Positions 1 to 9,930 of a stretch of DNA of 55,412 nt are shown here, one piece after another. Numbering within the stretch: position 1 is the first letter of the stretch; each line of letters starts with the position of its first letter. Below the pieces are notes generated by a model. It worked only from the letters and a program-made list of their open reading frames with translations. It was not told the origin of the DNA and ran no database searches. This DNA comes from Gammaproteobacteria bacterium (lineage in GTDB: Bacteria > Pseudomonadota > Gammaproteobacteria > JAJPIJ01): the NCBI GenBank assembly GCA_021324815.1, contig JAJPIJ010000052.1:1-55412 (forward strand), given 5' to 3'. A program made the translations under genes and the position numbers.

Positions 1-266
1 TCGACGAGCGGGCGGCGCAGGAGAAATTCGGCTTTCTGCTCGAGGCCTTCCGCTACGGCTGCCCGCCGCATGGCGGCATCGCCTTCGGCCTTGATCGCAT
101 CGTCATGCTAATGGCCGGCGCGCAGTCGATCCGCGACGTGATTGCTTTTCCCAAGACGCAGACCGCCACCTGCCCGCTGACCGGCGCGCCCTCGGAGGCG
201 AGCGAGCAGCAGTTGCGCGAACTGCACATCAAGCTCCGCCGCCCGCCGGGCAAGCCTGATACGTAA
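1..266 (+). CDS. aspS: Aspartate-tRNA ligase, C-terminal part (5' end outside window)
   Basis: Class II aminoacyl-tRNA synthetase that charges tRNA-Asp in the cytoplasm. Only the last 87 codons are here, read from base 3 to TAA at 264-266. The peptide contains the class II motif 3 segment [13 protein letters not shown], with the ATP-binding arginine, followed by the conserved [10 protein letters not shown] stretch and the short tail seen in bacterial AspRS. A Nudix gene follows 8 bp downstream, matching the aspS-nudB neighbourhood of many gammaproteobacteria. Whether the enzyme is discriminating or non-discriminating cannot be judged from this fragment. Confidence 0.95.
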   Translation, partial: DERAAQEKFGFLLEAFRYGCPPHGGIAFGLDRIVMLMAGAQSIRDVIAFPKTQTATCPLTGAPSEASEQQLRELHIKLRRPPGKPDT

Positions 267-274
267 GGCCATCC

Positions 275-805
275 ATGCCGTACACCTACGACCATCCGCA
301 CCCGGCGGTGACGGCGGACGTGGTGCTGTTCGCGCGCGACCGCCGCCGCCTCAAGGTGCTGTTGATCAAGCGGGCGCGAGACCCTTATGCCGGCCGCTGG
401 GCGCTGCCGGGCGGGTTTCTTAACAGCGACGAGGAACTGGAGGCCTGTGCGCGGCGCGAGCTGCTCGAGGAAACCGGCATCCGCGCCGGCAAATTGCGGC
501 AATTACACGCCTTCGGACAACCGGACCGCGATCCGCGCGAGCGGGTGATCACGGTGGTATATTACGGTCTGTCGCCGGGCGGTCCGGTCGAACCACGGGC
601 GGCCTCGGACGCGCGCGCGGCGCGCTGGCACGGTGTGGCGCGGCTGCCGCCGCTGGCCTTCGATCATCGCGACATCATCCGGCTCGCCGCGGCGCGCTTG
701 CGACAGAACCGCTGGCGCCCCGCCCCGTCAAAGCAGACAGGGGCCCGCGCCGGCAAGACACGCGGCGCCGGCGGATCCAGCCGGCGGCGCCCGCGCAGCA
801 GGTGA
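275..805 (+). CDS. Nudix hydrolase, ADP-ribose pyrophosphatase-like
   Basis: A 176-residue Nudix protein that should hydrolyse a nucleoside diphosphate linked to another moiety. The Nudix box is complete: G47, E53, R61-E62, E65-E66 and G68 fit GX5EX7REUXEEXGU. The N-terminal strand plus WALPGGF resembles the ADP-ribose pyrophosphatase group (COG1051) rather than NudB, which usually sits next to aspS. The last 40 residues are basic and low-complexity. Its stop overlaps a possible GTG start of nadA, so the two are probably co-transcribed; a role in NAD turnover is an inference from that neighbour only. Confidence 0.85.
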   Translation: MPYTYDHPHPAVTADVVLFARDRRRLKVLLIKRARDPYAGRWALPGGFLNSDEELEACARRELLEETGIRAGKLRQLHAFGQPDRDPRERVITVVYYGLSPGGPVEPRAASDARAARWHGVARLPPLAFDHRDIIRLAAARLRQNRWRPAPSKQTGARAGKTRGAGGSSRRRPRSR

Positions 806-810
806 ATACC

Positions 811-1881
811 ATGGCCATACCCGACATCATTTATCCGAGGACGACGCGCTTCGAGGTGCCGCCGACGGTGAGCGAATCGCTGGCCGCGGACGAGCGCGAG
901 CGCCTGCGCGGGAAGATCAAGCGCCTGCTGAAGGATCGGGACGCGGTGCTGGTGGCGCATTACTACACCGAGCCGGACATCCAGCAGCTGGCCGACGAGA
1001 CCGGCGGCCACGTCTCGGACTCGCTGGACATGGCGCGCTTCGGCAACGAGTCGAAGGCGAAGACCTTGGTCGTGGCCGGCGTGCGCTTCATGGGCGAGAC
1101 CGCCAAGATCCTCAACCCCGAGAAGCGCGTGCTGATGCTGGAGTTGAAGGCCGAGTGCTCGCTCGATCTCGGCTGCCCGCCGGAGGAATTCTCGAAGTTC
1201 TGCGACGCCCATCCGGATCGCACGGTGGTGGTGTACGCCAACACCAGCGCCGCGGTGAAGGCCCGCGCCGACTGGGTGGTGACCTCGAGCATCGGTGTCG
1301 ACATCGTGCGTTATCTGCACGAGCAGGGCAAAAAGATTTTGTGGGCGCCGGACAGGTACCTCGGCGATTACATCCGGCGGCAGACCGGCGCCGACATGCT
1401 GCTGTGGCAGGGAAGCTGCGTCGTGCACGAGGAATTCAAGGCGCTGGAATTGCAGGAATTGCGCGGGAAATATCCCGACGCCAGGGTGCTGGTGCATCCG
1501 GAGTCCCCGGCGGCGGTGATTGCGCTCGCCGACGCGGTGGGCTCCACCACCCAGCTCATCAGCGCCGCGAAGAGGCTCCCCGCGAAGCGCTTCATCGTGG
1601 CGACCGATCGCGGCATCTTCCACAAGATGAAGGAGGCGGCCCCGGACAAGGAATTCATCGAGGCGCCGACGGCGGGACGCGACGCCACCTGCCGCAGTTG
1701 CGCGCACTGCCCGTGGATGGCGATGAACGGCCTGCGCAACCTGGCGCGGGTGCTGGAAACCGGCGAGGGCGAGATCCGCATTGACGAGGACATCCGCCGC
1801 CGCGCGGTGATCCCCATCCAGCGCATGCTGGACTTTGCGCGCACGCGCAAGCGCCAGGTATTGGGCGCCGGTTCCGCTTAA
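811..1881 (+). CDS. nadA: Quinolinate synthase
   Basis: Condenses iminoaspartate with dihydroxyacetone phosphate to quinolinate in de novo NAD synthesis, using a [4Fe-4S] cluster. The 356-residue length is normal for the proteobacterial form. Conserved blocks include [17 protein letters not shown] near the N-terminus, the cysteine segment [10 protein letters not shown], a central GSCVVHEEF and a C-terminal [13 protein letters not shown], which together carry the cluster ligands. ATG 811 has AGGTG upstream; an in-frame GTG at 802 would overlap the Nudix stop and is the alternative start. nadB and nadC are not in this window. Confidence 0.96.
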   Translation: MAIPDIIYPRTTRFEVPPTVSESLAADERERLRGKIKRLLKDRDAVLVAHYYTEPDIQQLADETGGHVSDSLDMARFGNESKAKTLVVAGVRFMGETAKILNPEKRVLMLELKAECSLDLGCPPEEFSKFCDAHPDRTVVVYANTSAAVKARADWVVTSSIGVDIVRYLHEQGKKILWAPDRYLGDYIRRQTGADMLLWQGSCVVHEEFKALELQELRGKYPDARVLVHPESPAAVIALADAVGSTTQLISAAKRLPAKRFIVATDRGIFHKMKEAAPDKEFIEAPTAGRDATCRSCAHCPWMAMNGLRNLARVLETGEGEIRIDEDIRRRAVIPIQRMLDFARTRKRQVLGAGSA

Positions 1882-1916
1882 TCGCTTCGTATCATTCAGC
1901 CGAAGGTTGAAACATC

Positions 1917-2570
1917 ATGGCCGCGGACGTTGAGGCGGTGGTGCTGGTGCACGGCCTGTTCATGCGCGGCGCGGTCATGCTGCCGCTGGCCGTACAGCTT
2001 GAACTGGCCGGATTCGAGACCCGTTTGTTCTCCTATCCCACGCGCGCCAGATCCCCGGCGGAAAACGCCGTGGCGCTGCGCCGCCTCCTCTGCAATATCC
2101 CCGCCTGGCGCGTGCACGTGGTGGCGCACAGCCTGGGCGGGCTGGTGCTGCGGCACGCCGCCGCGCAGGGGCTGCCGGGCCGCTTCGGCCGGGCCGTGAC
2201 CCTGGGCACGCCGCACCGCGCGAGCGCCACGGCGAGGCTGCTGGCGCGCTTTCCCGCTGGCCGGCGATTGCTCAAGCGCAGCCTGGAGCGGGGGCTCTTG
2301 GGCGATGATTTGCCGCCCTGGCCGCCGGCGCTGCCGCTGGGGTCCATCGCCGGCATGCTGCCGGTGGGCCTCGGCCGCCTGCTGCCCGGCCTGCCGCAGC
2401 CGAACGACGGCACCGTGGCGGTCGAGGAGACGCGGCTTCCCGGCATGACCGACCACATCGTGCTGCCGGTGTCGCACACCGGCCTCCTGCTGCGGCCCGC
2501 GGTCGTCGCACAGGTCGAAAGCTTCCTGCGCCACGGCCGTTTTCAACACGCCGCCGCGGTGAAATGGTAG
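1917..2570 (+). CDS. Small alpha/beta-hydrolase (lipase/esterase-like)
   Basis: A 217-residue alpha/beta-hydrolase. Near the N-terminus VVLVHGLFMRG is the oxyanion-hole HG motif, and VVAHSLGGLVLRHAA carries the nucleophile serine in an AHSLGG elbow, as in PGAP1/triacylglycerol-lipase-like proteins. A histidine in LPVSHTGLL and an aspartate in NDGTVAVEET are plausible triad partners. No signal peptide is evident, so the protein is predicted to be cytoplasmic. It stands between nadA (35 bp upstream) and yebC (36 bp downstream) on the same strand. The substrate is unknown. Confidence 0.8.
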   Translation: MAADVEAVVLVHGLFMRGAVMLPLAVQLELAGFETRLFSYPTRARSPAENAVALRRLLCNIPAWRVHVVAHSLGGLVLRHAAAQGLPGRFGRAVTLGTPHRASATARLLARFPAGRRLLKRSLERGLLGDDLPPWPPALPLGSIAGMLPVGLGRLLPGLPQPNDGTVAVEETRLPGMTDHIVLPVSHTGLLLRPAVVAQVESFLRHGRFQHAAAVKW

Positions 2571-2606
2571 AATTTTCATTTAATTTGATTGTCTCGGGGT
2601 TCGTTC

Positions 2607-3356
2607 ATGGCCGGCCACAGTAAATGGGCCAACATCCAGCACCGCAAGAACGCGCAGGACGCCAAGCGCGGCAGGCTGTTCACCAAACTCATACGCGAGA
2701 TCACCGTGGCCACTCGCGCCGGCGGCGGGGACCCGTCCGCCAATCCGCGCCTGCGCGCCGCCATCGACGCGGCGCTGTCGGCCAACATGACCAAGGACAC
2801 CGTCGAGCGCGCGGTCAGGCGCGGCACCGGCGAGGCGGGCGGCGAGCAGCTCGAGGAGGTGCGCTACGAGGGCTACGGCCCCGGCGGGGTGGCGGTGATG
2901 GTCGATTGCATGACCAACAACCGCAACCGCACGGCCGGCGAGGTGCGGCACGCCTTCACCAAGGGCGGCGGCAATCTCGGCGCCGGCGGCTCGGTGGCCT
3001 ACCTGTTCAGCAAGCGCGGCGTGCTCGGCTACGCCCCCGGCGCGTCCGAGGACAAAATCATGGAGGCGGCGCTGGAGGCCGGCGCCGAGGACGTGATCAC
3101 TGATGAGGACGGCGGCATCGAGGTGATCACGGCGCCGGACGATTTCGGCAGGGTGAAGGATGCGATGACGGCCGCCGGCCTGCCGCCCGATCACGCGGAG
3201 ATCACCATGCGCGCCGCGACCCTGGTGCCGGTGGACGGCGAGCAGGCGGAAAAGCTGATCAAAATGCTGGAGTTGCTCGAGGACCTCGATGATGTGCAAA
3301 GGGTGTATTCCAATGCGTCAATCAGCGACACGGCGCTGGCTGGCGTGGCGGCGTAA
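2607..3356 (+). CDS. yebC: YebC/PmpR-family protein
   Basis: A 249-residue member of the YebC/TACO1 family. The start is fixed by the family's invariant N-terminus [14 protein letters not shown] at ATG 2607; upstream in-frame codons are not conserved. Family members have been described as DNA-binding transcriptional regulators and, more recently, as factors that help ribosomes through proline stretches. The conserved [21 protein letters not shown] block and the later GAEDV segment are present. Its place directly before ruvC is the classic gammaproteobacterial arrangement. Confidence 0.95.
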   Translation: MAGHSKWANIQHRKNAQDAKRGRLFTKLIREITVATRAGGGDPSANPRLRAAIDAALSANMTKDTVERAVRRGTGEAGGEQLEEVRYEGYGPGGVAVMVDCMTNNRNRTAGEVRHAFTKGGGNLGAGGSVAYLFSKRGVLGYAPGASEDKIMEAALEAGAEDVITDEDGGIEVITAPDDFGRVKDAMTAAGLPPDHAEITMRAATLVPVDGEQAEKLIKMLELLEDLDDVQRVYSNASISDTALAGVAA

Positions 3357-3380
3357 ACCGCGCCTGGCCGGAGCCCTCGG

Positions 3381-3899
3381 TTGACCTGCATCCTGGGCGT
3401 GGATCCCGGCTCGCGGGTGACCGGCTACGGCCTGGTGCGCACGACGGGGTCGGGGCTCGAACACGTGGCCAACGGCTGCATCCGCACCCCGCAGGGCGGG
3501 CAGGCCGCCAGACTCCATGCCATTTTTGAGGCATTATGTGGAATCATCGATCAGTTCCGGCCGGATGAAATGGCGGTGGAAAAGGTTTTCGTCAAGCGCA
3601 ACGTCGACTCCGCGCTGAAGCTCGGCCAGGCCCGCGGCGCCGCCATCGTGGCGGGCGCCAGCCGCGGACTGCCGGTGCACGAGTTCACCCCGGCGCAGGT
3701 GAAGCAGGCCATCGTCGGCCGCGGCGCCGCCGACAAGGTGCAGGTCCAGCACATGATCAAAATGCTGCTGCGGTTGAGGGATGCGGCGCAGAGCGACGCC
3801 GCCGACGCGCTGGCGGTGGCGGTGTGCCACGCGCACACGCGCGAGGGGCTGCGGCGCATGCCGAAGCTCGCCGGCAGCCGGGCGGGGCGGTGGCTGTGA
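3381..3899 (+). CDS. ruvC: Holliday-junction endonuclease RuvC
   Basis: Dimeric RNase H-fold nuclease that resolves Holliday junctions with RuvAB. The 172-residue length is typical. The acidic catalytic residues are visible in [12 protein letters not shown] near the N-terminus, [22 protein letters not shown], and the C-terminal [15 protein letters not shown]. The start is TTG 3381, giving the expected N-terminus [11 protein letters not shown]. The stop overlaps the ruvA GTG start (GTGA), implying translational coupling. Confidence 0.96.
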   Translation: MTCILGVDPGSRVTGYGLVRTTGSGLEHVANGCIRTPQGGQAARLHAIFEALCGIIDQFRPDEMAVEKVFVKRNVDSALKLGQARGAAIVAGASRGLPVHEFTPAQVKQAIVGRGAADKVQVQHMIKMLLRLRDAAQSDAADALAVAVCHAHTREGLRRMPKLAGSRAGRWL

Positions 3900-4507
3900 T
3901 CGGCCGGCTGCGCGGGAAGCTCCTCGCCAAGCACCCCCCGCTCCTGGTGCTGGAGGTGCAGGGCGTGGGCTACGAGGTCGAGGCGCCGATGACCACGTTC
4001 TACAAGCTGCCGGAACTGGAGGCCGACGTCAGCCTCTATACGCACTTGATCGTGCGCGAGGACGCGCATCTGCTGTTCGGTTTCGCCAGCGAACGCGAAC
4101 GCGCGCTGTTCCGCAGCCTGCTCAAGGTCAACGGCGTCGGCGCGCGCACGGCGCTGGCGATCCTCTCCGGCATGGACGCGGACCAGTTCGCCGCCTGCGT
4201 GCAGGGCGGCGATCTGGCGCAACTGACGCGCATACCGGGCATCGGCAAAAAAACGGCCGAGCGCCTGATCGTGGAGATGCGCGATCGACTCAAGGATTGG
4301 GAGCTGGCGGCGAAAATTTCCGCCGCCACGAGGGAGGACGGCGGCGCACCCGACCCGGTGGCGGACGCGGTGAGCGCGTTGATCGCGCTGGGCTACAAGC
4401 CCCACGAGGCCAGCCGGCACGTGCACGCCGTGGCCGGCACCGGCATGAGCAGTGAAACCCTGATCCGCGAGGCGCTGAAGAACGTCGCCCGCGCCAGCGG
4501 CGCCTGA
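3896..4507 (+). CDS. ruvA: Holliday-junction DNA-binding protein RuvA
   Basis: Tetrameric junction-binding subunit of the RuvAB branch-migration complex; 203 residues. The start GTG 3896 gives the family N-terminus [10 protein letters not shown] and overlaps the ruvC stop by 4 bp. The N-terminal OB fold is followed by two helix-hairpin-helix motifs, seen as [19 protein letters not shown] and [19 protein letters not shown]. The C-terminal RuvB-binding domain ends with [16 protein letters not shown]. ruvB follows after 5 bp. Confidence 0.96.
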   Translation: MIGRLRGKLLAKHPPLLVLEVQGVGYEVEAPMTTFYKLPELEADVSLYTHLIVREDAHLLFGFASERERALFRSLLKVNGVGARTALAILSGMDADQFAACVQGGDLAQLTRIPGIGKKTAERLIVEMRDRLKDWELAAKISAATREDGGAPDPVADAVSALIALGYKPHEASRHVHAVAGTGMSSETLIREALKNVARASGA

Positions 4508-4512
4508 TCGAC

Positions 4513-5557
<1,045 letters not shown>

Positions 5558-5561
<4 letters not shown>

Positions 5562-5983
5562 AGAAGCGCCGGCAATCGGCGGAATTTGTCTGGCCGGTGC
5601 GGGTCTATTACGAAGACACCGACGCAGGGGGCGTGGTGTACTACGCGAATTATCTCAAGTTCATGGAGCGGGCGCGCACGGAGTGGCTCCGCCAACTGGG
5701 CTTCGAACAGGATCAATTGCTGCGCGACGCCGGCATCGTCTTTCCGGTGCGGCGGCTCGCCGTCGAGTATTTCAAGCCGGCGCGGTTCAACGAACAATTG
5801 AGGATCATGAGTAAAGTCATCAATCCAGGGCGGGCCAGTCTGGGATTTCACCAGCGCATCCTGCGCCGTGACGACGCCCTCCTGTGCGAGGGGACGGTGA
5901 CCGTGGCCTGCGTGGACGCGCGAACCTTCAGACCGAAACCCCTGCCTGACAATCTGCGAGCGGAGATCGAACATGCAAGTTGA
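5558..5983 (+). CDS. ybgC: Tol-Pal-associated acyl-CoA thioesterase YbgC
   Basis: Hotdog-fold thioesterase of the 4-hydroxybenzoyl-CoA thioesterase type, 141 residues, the usual first gene of tol-pal operons. The signature [20 protein letters not shown] contains the catalytic aspartate and is followed by [11 protein letters not shown]. The start is TTG 5558, overlapping the ruvB stop as TTGA; no later in-frame ATG keeps the N-terminal strand. The 3' end overlaps tolQ by 11 bp, so the two are co-translated. Family members act on short acyl-CoA or acyl-ACP and may link phospholipid metabolism to envelope constriction. Confidence 0.94.
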
Positions 5984-6647
5984 TTTTTCCATCGCCAGCC
6001 TGGTGTTGAACGCCAGCTGGCTCGTCAAGTTCGTGATGGCGGTGCTGCTCTTGGCCTCGCTGTGGTCATGGACCGTCATCTTCGCCAAGCGCAGCCTGCT
6101 CAACCGGGCGCGCAAGAACGCCGAGGAATTCGAAACCCGCTTCTGGAACGCGGACGATCTGGCGGCGCTCTACAGCCGGCTCAACCAGGGCCGCCGCCAG
6201 CCCAGCGGCATGGAAAAGATCTTCGAGGCCGGTTTCAAGGAGTTCGCGCGGCTGCGCAAGCGCGAAGGCATCCAGCCGATGGCCGTCCTGGAGGGGGCGC
6301 AGCGCGCCATGCGGGTGGCGTTGAACCGCGAGATCGAGGACCTCGAGACGCATCTGCCGTTCCTGGCGACGGTCGGCTCGGTCAGCCCCTACATCGGCCT
6401 GTTCGGCACGGTGTGGGGCATCATGAATTCCTTCCAGGCGTTGAGCAACGTGCACCAGGCGACGCTGGCGATGGTGGCGCCCGGCATTTCCGAGGCGTTG
6501 ATCGCCACCGCCATGGGCCTGTTTGCCGCCATCCCGGCGGTCATCGGTTACAACCGCTACGCCAATGACATCGAGCGGTTGTACAGTCGTTACGACATCT
6601 TTCTGGAAGAGTTTTCGTCCATCCTCCAACGCCAGGCCCATGTATAA
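5973..6647 (+). CDS. tolQ: Tol-Pal motor subunit TolQ
   Basis: Inner-membrane proton-channel subunit of the TolQRA motor, homologous to ExbB and MotA; 224 residues. A first membrane helix lies at about residues 15-35 (WLVKFVMAVLLLASLWSWTVIF), followed by a long cytoplasmic loop. Two further helices follow in LATVGSVSPYIGLFGTVWGI and GISEALIATAMGLFAAIPAV, with the conserved GLFGTVWG and the channel threonine in IATAMG. It begins inside ybgC and is followed after 44 bp by tolR. Confidence 0.97.
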   Translation: MQVDFSIASLVLNASWLVKFVMAVLLLASLWSWTVIFAKRSLLNRARKNAEEFETRFWNADDLAALYSRLNQGRRQPSGMEKIFEAGFKEFARLRKREGIQPMAVLEGAQRAMRVALNREIEDLETHLPFLATVGSVSPYIGLFGTVWGIMNSFQALSNVHQATLAMVAPGISEALIATAMGLFAAIPAVIGYNRYANDIERLYSRYDIFLEEFSSILQRQAHV

Positions 6648-6691
6648 GAGCCATTCAACCCTCGCCGGCAGGGCGGACGTTTAAGGACGAA

Positions 6692-7132
6692 ATGAACATG
6701 GCGCAGCGCAGCCGGCGCAGAAAACTGATGTCCGACATGAACGTGGTGCCGTACATCGACGTCATGCTGGTGCTGCTCATCATCTTCATGGTGACGGCGC
6801 CGCTGGTGACCCAGGGCGTCAAGGTCGATCTGCCACAGGCGCCCTCCGAGGTGGTCGACACCAGCAGCAAGGAGCCGGTGCTGGTGACGGTGGACGCGGA
6901 GGGCCGCTATTACATCAACTTCGGCGATGATCCGAGGAAGCCCGTGGACCTGGAGACGCTGATGACCCGCGTCAGCGCCCTCGTCAGGTATACGCCCGGC
7001 ATCCCGGTGCTGGTCGGCGGCGATCGCAACGTGCCCTACGGGCGGGTGGTGGAACTGATGGCGGCGTTGAGCAGCGCCGGCGTCAGCGGCGTGGGGCTGC
7101 TGACCGAGACGCCGGAAAAAACGGGGAAATGA
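6692..7132 (+). CDS. tolR: Tol-Pal motor subunit TolR
   Basis: ExbD/TolR-type peptidoglycan-binding stator, 146 residues. One membrane helix (about 22-42) contains the ion-pathway aspartate in VVPYIDVMLVLLIIFMVTAP, then a periplasmic domain beginning VTQGVKVDLPQAPSE. ATG 6692 is taken as the start; ATG 6698 is a close alternative. TolR works with TolQ to couple proton flow to TolA movement. Its stop is 3 bp before the tolA TTG start. Confidence 0.97.
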   Translation: MNMAQRSRRRKLMSDMNVVPYIDVMLVLLIIFMVTAPLVTQGVKVDLPQAPSEVVDTSSKEPVLVTVDAEGRYYINFGDDPRKPVDLETLMTRVSALVRYTPGIPVLVGGDRNVPYGRVVELMAALSSAGVSGVGLLTETPEKTGK

Positions 7133-7135
7133 GCC

Positions 7136-8014
7136 TTGCAGCAGTCGCGCGTCGATCGCTTTCAGGCGTTCGTGTGGGCCGTGGCCCTGCACGTGGTCGC
7201 CCTGCTGCTGCTGGTGGTCAGCCTGCACTTCAACCAGCCGCAAATCATCACGCCGCCCGCGAGCCGGGTGATGAACGCCGTGGCCGTCGATCAGAACAAG
7301 GTCGAGGCCGAGATCAAAAGGCTGCGTGAACAGGATCAGAAAAAACTGGAGCAACAAAAGGCCCTGGAGGAGAAACGCCGGGCGGAGGAAAAAAAGATTG
7401 AAGACCTGAAGCAGGAGCAGGAGAAACTCAAACAGCAGAAGGAGGAGGAACAGAAGCGGCTGAAGGATGTCGAAGCACAACGACAGAAGCAGGAGGAGGA
7501 GAAGGCGAAGATCGAGGCGGAGAAACAAAAGGCGCTGGCCGAGAAAAAACAGCTGGAGGAGGAAAAGAAACAGGCCGAGGAGCAGAAACGCAAGGCGGAG
7601 GCGGACAAAAAACGCCAGGCGGAGGAGAAAAAAAAGGCGATCGAAGAGGAGAAACGCCGGGAGGCGGAGGAGCTGGAGAAACAGCGTCAGCAGGAGTTGA
7701 ACGCGGAGGAGCAATCACAACGCACAGGGGAGGCGATTAGCTTTATACAAACGGAGATAGGACCGCACATAGGCAAATTCTTCAATAATCCTGCACCTGG
7801 GCAGGGGCTAAAATGTAAAATTCTTATTCATATAACGCCATCTGGAGAAGTTGTGGATGCAAATTTAATTGCATCCAGCGGTATGGATGCTTTTGATCAA
7901 CAGTCGATTGCAGCTGTTTATAAAGCACAGCCGCTGCCATTGCCTAACGATCCAGAGATATTAAAGATCATGATTAGCAGAGGCATTAGCATCGATTTCC
8001 AACCAAAAGATTGA
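7136..8014 (+). CDS. tolA: Tol-Pal energy transducer TolA
   Basis: Periplasm-spanning protein linking the TolQR motor to TolB/Pal, 292 residues. A single N-terminal membrane helix (about 10-30, FVWAVALHVVALLLLVVSLH) precedes a Lys/Glu/Gln coiled coil (about 60-195) and a compact C-terminal domain (about 200-290) with SGEVVDANLIASSGMDAFDQQSI. The start is TTG 7136. The C-terminal domain is encoded by DNA much richer in A+T than its surroundings (about 41% G+C over 7741-7980 by hand count) with codons such as TTA, ATA and AAT, suggesting acquisition by recombination. Confidence 0.93.
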   Translation: MQQSRVDRFQAFVWAVALHVVALLLLVVSLHFNQPQIITPPASRVMNAVAVDQNKVEAEIKRLREQDQKKLEQQKALEEKRRAEEKKIEDLKQEQEKLKQQKEEEQKRLKDVEAQRQKQEEEKAKIEAEKQKALAEKKQLEEEKKQAEEQKRKAEADKKRQAEEKKKAIEEEKRREAEELEKQRQQELNAEEQSQRTGEAISFIQTEIGPHIGKFFNNPAPGQGLKCKILIHITPSGEVVDANLIASSGMDAFDQQSIAAVYKAQPLPLPNDPEILKIMISRGISIDFQPKD

Positions 8015-8026
8015 ACGAGTGACAGC

Positions 8027-9319
8027 ATGCGAAAAATTGTAGTACTGGCATTATTAGTGTCCGTAACAGCATTAAGTGCTGAGGAATCACCCTTGGAGGT
8101 GGTGGTTAACACCTCGGTTAATAAGCCGCTGCCGATCGCGGTGGTGCCGTTCAAGACCAGTGACCCCAATGTGCCGGTGGATGTCGCCACGGTGATTAGA
8201 AACGACCTGGAACGCAGCGGACGGTTCGCGCCCATGCCGGTGCAGGACATGATCAGCAGGCCCGCCGATCTGTCGGAAATCCATTTCGACGACTGGCGCC
8301 GGCTCAGCATGCCGCACATGGTGGTCGGCAAGGTGGACGCCGGCGGCGGCGACAGCGTCGAGTTCCGGCTGGTGGACGTCTACACCACGCGGCAGCTGAC
8401 CGGCTACCGCCTGGACAGCGCGCCCGCTCGCCTGCGGTTCACAGCGCATCAGATCGCCGACATCATCTATGAACAGCTGCTGGGCCAGAAGGGCGCGTTT
8501 GCCACGCGCATCGCCTACGTGACCGTGCGCAAGCTTGCCGACGGCAGAAAGCAGTACAGGCTGGAAATCGCCGACGCCGATGGTTACAACCCGCAGGTGT
8601 TGCTGGAGTCGCCGCAACCAATCCTGTCGCCGGCGTGGTCGCCGGACGGCGGCCGCATCGCCTACGTGTCCTTCGAGGGCCACAATTCGGCCGTCTACGT
8701 GCAGGACATCGCCACGGGGCGGCGCGAAGCGGTGGCCGCGGGCGAGGGCCTCAACAGCGCGCCGGCCTGGTCGCCCGACGGCACGCGGCTCGCCATGACC
8801 CGCTCCGCGGAGGGCAATCCGGAAATTTACGTGTTGTCACTGGCCGACCGGCGCTTTCAGCGCGTGACCAATGATCCGTCCATCGACACCGAGCCGGCGT
8901 GGTCGCCGGATGGAAGCCGGCTGGCCTTCTCCTCCGACCGCGGCGGCCAGCCGCAGGTCTATGAGACGGACTTGGCGAATTTGCAGGTCCGGCGTATTAC
9001 TTTCAATGCGGGGGGTTATAATGTCCGCCCGAGGTATTCGCCCGACGGCAGCCTGATGGCAATGGTGCACCGGGATGACAGCGGCGATCACATCGCGGTG
9101 CTGAATCTGAAGACAGGCCAGTACAACATCGTGACCGACACCCGCTTCGATGAATCACCGAGCTTCGCCCCGAACGGCAGCATGATTATTTACTCCACCA
9201 CCGGGGCGGGCGGCACCGAGCTGGCGGCGGTGTCCGTCGACGGCCGGGTGAGGCAGCGGCTGGCGTCGCCGCCCGGGGCGGAGGTTCGCGAACCGGCATG
9301 GGGCCCGTTTCGCAAGTGA
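8027..9319 (+). CDS. tolB: Tol-Pal beta-propeller protein TolB
   Basis: Periplasmic partner of Pal and TolA, 430 residues. A signal peptide (MRKIVVLALLVSVTALSAE) is followed by the N-terminal alpha/beta domain with LPIAVVPF, then a six-bladed propeller. The blades show as repeated WSPDG motifs: PAWSPDGGRIAYVS, PAWSPDGTRLAMT, PAWSPDGSRLAFSSDRGG and the later YSPDGSLMAMV and FAPNGSMIIYST. The first 80 bp or so share the AT-rich composition of the preceding tolA end; the rest is normal for this genome. pal follows after 55 bp with a good ribosome-binding site. Confidence 0.97.
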   Translation: MRKIVVLALLVSVTALSAEESPLEVVVNTSVNKPLPIAVVPFKTSDPNVPVDVATVIRNDLERSGRFAPMPVQDMISRPADLSEIHFDDWRRLSMPHMVVGKVDAGGGDSVEFRLVDVYTTRQLTGYRLDSAPARLRFTAHQIADIIYEQLLGQKGAFATRIAYVTVRKLADGRKQYRLEIADADGYNPQVLLESPQPILSPAWSPDGGRIAYVSFEGHNSAVYVQDIATGRREAVAAGEGLNSAPAWSPDGTRLAMTRSAEGNPEIYVLSLADRRFQRVTNDPSIDTEPAWSPDGSRLAFSSDRGGQPQVYETDLANLQVRRITFNAGGYNVRPRYSPDGSLMAMVHRDDSGDHIAVLNLKTGQYNIVTDTRFDESPSFAPNGSMIIYSTTGAGGTELAAVSVDGRVRQRLASPPGAEVREPAWGPFRK

Positions 9320-9374
9320 TCGCGGCAGGCCCGTCGTCCGACGGCAACCCAAGAGAGAAGGGAAGGAGAAAGAG

Positions 9375-9911
9375 ATGCTGAAGCGCGCAATATCATTGAT
9401 GTTGATGTTCCTGGCTCTGCACGTGCTTTCGGCTTGTTCCAGCGAGAGCACCAAGGAGGGCAACGCCGCCGTCGTCGACAAGACGGGATTGAGCGACGAG
9501 GAGAAGAATGCCAAGGCGCATGCCGTCCCCGCCTCCGGCGAATTGCAGGGCGGCGCCCTGGAGGGGGCCGCCAATCCGTTGTCGAGAACGGTGGTCTATT
9601 TTGATTACGACAGCAGCGAGGTTCATGCCGAGGATCGGCCGGTGATCGAGGCCCACGCCGCCAAGCTCGCCGCCAATCACAATTTGATCGTGACGCTGGA
9701 GGGTCATTGTGACGAACGCGGCTCGCGTGAATACAATCTCGCGCTGGGCGAGCGCCGCGCGCAGGCGGTGAAAAAACAGATGATGCTGCTCGGCGTCGCG
9801 GCGGATCAGATCCGCACGGTGAGCTACGGCGAGGAGCGCCCCGCCGATCCGGGTCATGACGAGGCCGCCTACAGCAAGAACCGGCGCGTGGAAATCGTCT
9901 ACGCCAAGTGA
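9375..9911 (+). CDS. pal: Peptidoglycan-associated lipoprotein Pal
   Basis: Outer-membrane lipoprotein that tethers the envelope to peptidoglycan, 178 residues. The signal peptide ends in a lipobox LSAC (Cys16), followed by a flexible linker and the OmpA-like domain. That domain starts at VVYFDYDSSEV and includes the peptidoglycan-binding segment LEGHCDERGSREYNLALGERRA, then SYGEERPADPGHDEAAYSKNRR. A strong AAGGAGAAAGAG site precedes ATG 9375. It belongs to the tolQRAB-pal-cpoB operon. Confidence 0.97.
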   Translation: MLKRAISLMLMFLALHVLSACSSESTKEGNAAVVDKTGLSDEEKNAKAHAVPASGELQGGALEGAANPLSRTVVYFDYDSSEVHAEDRPVIEAHAAKLAANHNLIVTLEGHCDERGSREYNLALGERRAQAVKKQMMLLGVAADQIRTVSYGEERPADPGHDEAAYSKNRRVEIVYAK

Positions 9912-9930
9912 GCCGCGACCGGAACCCGAA

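Noticed and set aside
7320..7720. Purine-rich repetitive tract, possible tandem repeat or triplex element
   Set aside because: It is explained by the Lys/Glu/Gln coiled coil of TolA; there is no fixed repeat unit at DNA level.
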